From a virus: 64,000 nt of DNA. The notes under the pieces were generated by a model. The model ran no database searches, was not told the origin of the DNA, and saw only the letters and a list, made by a program, of their open reading frames with translations. Made by a program: the position numbers and the translations under genes. Shown piece by piece: positions 62,148 through 64,000 of this stretch. Position 1 is the first letter of the stretch. Each line of letters opens with the position of its first letter. Location of the stretch: the IMG/VR virus record IMGVR_UViG_3300031143_000004, positions 1 through 64,000 of that record; one strand, written 5' to 3'.

Positions 62148-64000
62148 ATGAAAGTCAAAATAAATAAATTACCTGAAGGGTATAAAGTTAAAAATGGACA
62201 GATTGTAAAAGTCATGTCTATGGGTGGTGTTCCTTATAGTAATACTATAGGGCCTATTCCTGAACAGTTTGCTAATCTAGAAGCTGAAAAAGGTGAGACT
62301 GCACTTACTGATTTAACTAATGATGGAAACTATGAGCTATATAATATAGGTGGTAGAAGACATCAAGATGGTGGAACAAACTTAAGTTTACCACCTCAAT
62401 CTTTTATCTTTTCTGATACAGCAAAGATGAAACTTAATAAGGCACAGCTACAAGACTTTGGTATCAACTCTACAAAGAAGATGTCACCTGCTGCAGTATC
62501 AAAGAAATTTCCATTAAATAGATATTACTCTATTCTTAATGATGAGTTTGTAGATGATATAGCAACAAGAAGTTCTGAACTAATGTTAGATAAAAACAAA
62601 ATGCAACTTTCACATTTAGCATTTGTATCAGAAAGTAAAAAGAAATTTGAAGACGGTGTACCATTAGCAGCATACCCATACTTAATGTCTAAGGATATTG
62701 ATCCACAAGAATTTGTTCAGAAAGTAAATAAGCTAAATGAGGAACAAGCTCAAATGCAAATGATTGATCAATTACCACCAGAACAACAACAAGAGTTCTT
62801 AGCATTACAAGATTTTACAGGAGGACAAGGAGGTCCCCCACAGGGAGGACCACAAGGAGGAATGCCCCCAATGGGACCACCACAAGGAGGAGGTATGCCA
62901 CCACAAGGTATGATGCCACCTCAACAAATGATGGCTAAATATGGTGGTGGTTTACCTAACTATCAAGAACTTGGAGCTTATGATCAGCAACTAGTATGTT
63001 CTCAATGTGGTACACCTGAAGGAGAACCTCATAATATGAGACATATGTTTATGCCAATACCTATTGGTGATTATATTAACCAAAATCCAAGAGCTACTCC
63101 TCCTGGAGCACCCCGAGGTACTATTACAACTGATGTAGCTTCTTATCCTCCTTTTGATGAGAATGGTAATTTTCAGAATGTAAATAAATTAAAAAAAGCT
63201 GAATTATTAACACAGAAATATGGTGGAGGTTTACATAAGGCACAAATACAAGAAGAAATTCTATCAATACCACCTATACAAACACAAACTGTACCAAACT
63301 ATAGTAAAACATCTGGTCTTGATATTTCTATACCTGGGAACTTTATGAAAGATCAACACTACACAGGTAGTGAAGCTATGAAGAACTGGCAAATAGAAAA
63401 TGGATATGCATCTCAGTTTGATACATTTAATGTACCTGAAGGAAACGTGTTTTTTCAACAAGGTGGACCACCTGCAGCTCAACAACCACAAGGAGGACAA
63501 GGTGGTGGAGGAGAGATTGAACAAATAATGCAAATGGTTGGACAAGCTATAGAACAAGGTGCTCAACCTGAAGAAGTTATAGCAGAATTATTACAGAATC
63601 AAATTCCACCAGAAATAGTAATGCAAATTTTTGGTCAATTAGGAATGCCACCACAGCAAGTAGAACAAATGATAATGGCTGTTATGCAACAAGTACAAGG
63701 AGGTCAGCAACAAATGGCTGCACCCCAAGGACCACCTCCAGGCCCACCACAGGGTGGAATGCCACCAGAAATGATGGCTGCTATGCAACAAGGTCAAGGT
63801 CAAGGTCAACCACAAATGAAGTATGGTGGTTTATTTAAAAATCAATCTGAATCTCCTGAAGGTCCATCAATGCACTTACCTTCTCAAAGGTTAGAAGAAG
63901 TAGAAGATATATTCCCTTTTAATGCAGCAGATTTTGCTAGTGAGTATCCACAAATTAGCTATGGTAGAGATATTAATGAAGGAATCAATCAAGGATCTTT
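62148..64000 (+). CDS. Internal virion/cargo-like protein, partial (runs off the right edge)
   Basis: The ATG at 62148 lies two bases after the previous stop. The frame is open to the window end (617 codons visible). The start contains LYNIGGRRHQDGGTNLSLPPQSFIFSDTAKMKL, a stretch I recall from conserved proteins in crAss-like phages. Pro/Gln/Gly/Met-rich linkers alternate with helical parts. There is one zinc-like C-x2-C with His (VCSQCGTPEGEPHNMRHMF), an amphipathic helical segment (EIEQIMQMVGQAIEQGAQPEEVIAELLQ) and three GG-type motifs (about 264, 358, 557). No enzyme motif is visible so far. It is likely a head-internal or ejected protein that works with the two giants before it. Confidence 0.75.
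   Translation, partial: MKVKINKLPEGYKVKNGQIVKVMSMGGVPYSNTIGPIPEQFANLEAEKGETALTDLTNDGNYELYNIGGRRHQDGGTNLSLPPQSFIFSDTAKMKLNKAQLQDFGINSTKKMSPAAVSKKFPLNRYYSILNDEFVDDIATRSSELMLDKNKMQLSHLAFVSESKKKFEDGVPLAAYPYLMSKDIDPQEFVQKVNKLNEEQAQMQMIDQLPPEQQQEFLALQDFTGGQGGPPQGGPQGGMPPMGPPQGGGMPPQGMMPPQQMMAKYGGGLPNYQELGAYDQQLVCSQCGTPEGEPHNMRHMFMPIPIGDYINQNPRATPPGAPRGTITTDVASYPPFDENGNFQNVNKLKKAELLTQKYGGGLHKAQIQEEILSIPPIQTQTVPNYSKTSGLDISIPGNFMKDQHYTGSEAMKNWQIENGYASQFDTFNVPEGNVFFQQGGPPAAQQPQGGQGGGGEIEQIMQMVGQAIEQGAQPEEVIAELLQNQIPPEIVMQIFGQLGMPPQQVEQMIMAVMQQVQGGQQQMAAPQGPPPGPPQGGMPPEMMAAMQQGQGQGQPQMKYGGLFKNQSESPEGPSMHLPSQRLEEVEDIFPFNAADFASEYPQISYGRDINEGINQGS

Larger units (their letters stand above)
51036..63846 (+). 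repeat. Recurrent G-G-x-L-x-K-A-Q motif in three consecutive proteins
   Basis: Instances (first base of the codon for the residue before GG, approximately) lie near 51036, 52400, 53197, 54225, 55233 and 56412 in the 2629-aa protein. Further ones are near 57715, 58723, 60208, 61168 and 61495 in the 1654-aa protein, and near 62938, 63220 and 63817 in the last frame. The common form is [K/R]-[Y/D/x]-G-G-x-[L/V]-x-K-[A/H]-Q, often followed by a short helix with K-N-A-Y. It marks module borders. Confidence 0.75.

Noticed and set aside
49769-63846. GG motifs as ubiquitin-like C-termini or double-glycine bacteriocin leaders
   Set aside because: The GG sits inside long proteins and is always followed by the conserved x-L-x-K-A-Q, with no ubiquitin-like fold or leader helix before it.
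1-64000. Stop-codon reassignment (TAG or TGA read as an amino acid), common in gut crAss-like phages
   Set aside because: Long genes are open in the standard code, and TAG, TGA and TAA are all used as normal ends at tight gene junctions.
1-64000. tRNA genes, CRISPR arrays, integrase or att sites, insertion sequences
   Set aside because: No cloverleaf, regular spacer array, recombinase/transposase motif or terminal inverted repeat was noticed by eye; a tRNAscan run would settle the tRNA point.

Overview
The window is one contiguous piece of a large, AT-rich, tailed double-stranded DNA phage genome. It contains a terminase large subunit, portal, scaffold-like, coat-like, connector-like, tail-fibre and giant internal virion proteins. 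There is no ribosomal, metabolic or integration gene. The host is probably a member of the Bacteroidota, most likely Flavobacteriia. The signs are: TAnnTTTG-type promoter boxes; A-rich leaders with little Shine-Dalgarno signal; a GroEL very close in sequence to Bacteroidota GroEL; a small lipoprotein with the FTSC lipobox; and tail proteins carrying D-x-A-x-N-Y-D / D-D-x-S-C repeats and IPDxNFE-capped leucine-rich repeats known from flavobacterial secreted proteins. Several structural proteins (portal, the 40.0-41.6 kb pair, the 2521-residue tail protein and the last open frame) resemble from memory the conserved structural set of crAss-like phages. No search was run, so membership of that order or a sister lineage is an inference. 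The standard genetic code is used.

Layout. Positions 1-580 hold the end of a plus-strand module that runs tail-to-tail into a minus-strand module (567-9155). The minus module looks like nucleic-acid and host-takeover genes: a NinB-like protein, GroEL, an SF2 helicase, an HNH protein, a possible ssDNA-binding protein with an acidic tail, an HTH protein, several membrane or lipoprotein miniproteins, and many unknowns packed with ATGA or TAATG overlaps. A 420-bp gene-free stretch (8426-8846) carries a strong minus-strand RNA fold. At 9.16-9.37 kb two divergent promoters drive the modules apart.

From 9372 to the right edge everything is on the plus strand. First come PhoH, an L,D-transpeptidase-like enzyme, an IHF/HU-like protein, a PD-(D/E)XK nuclease, GroES, TerL and portal. 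Next are the scaffold, a decoration-like protein and the coat protein (19.3-23.0 kb), then connector-like and abundant structural genes (23.1-26.3 kb). A tail-adhesin block follows (26.4-38.2 kb), with LRR, Fn3 and vWA-like domains. After that are a metallophosphoesterase and a crAss-like connector/tail block (38.3-49.2 kb). The right end holds three giant proteins (49.2 kb to the edge) whose modules are separated by a recurring G-G-x-L-x-K-A-Q motif.

How it may work together. The two chaperonin parts are placed to fold large capsid and tail proteins. A recurrent GTATATTAT motif 30-35 bp before several late genes looks like a phage late promoter, and a TATCTTTG motif looks host-like. The 2629-residue protein appears to be a string of modules resembling ADP-ribosyltransferases, ending in a lytic-transglycosylase-like domain. 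It is the best candidate in this window for a previously undescribed system: a virion-carried multi-effector polyprotein.
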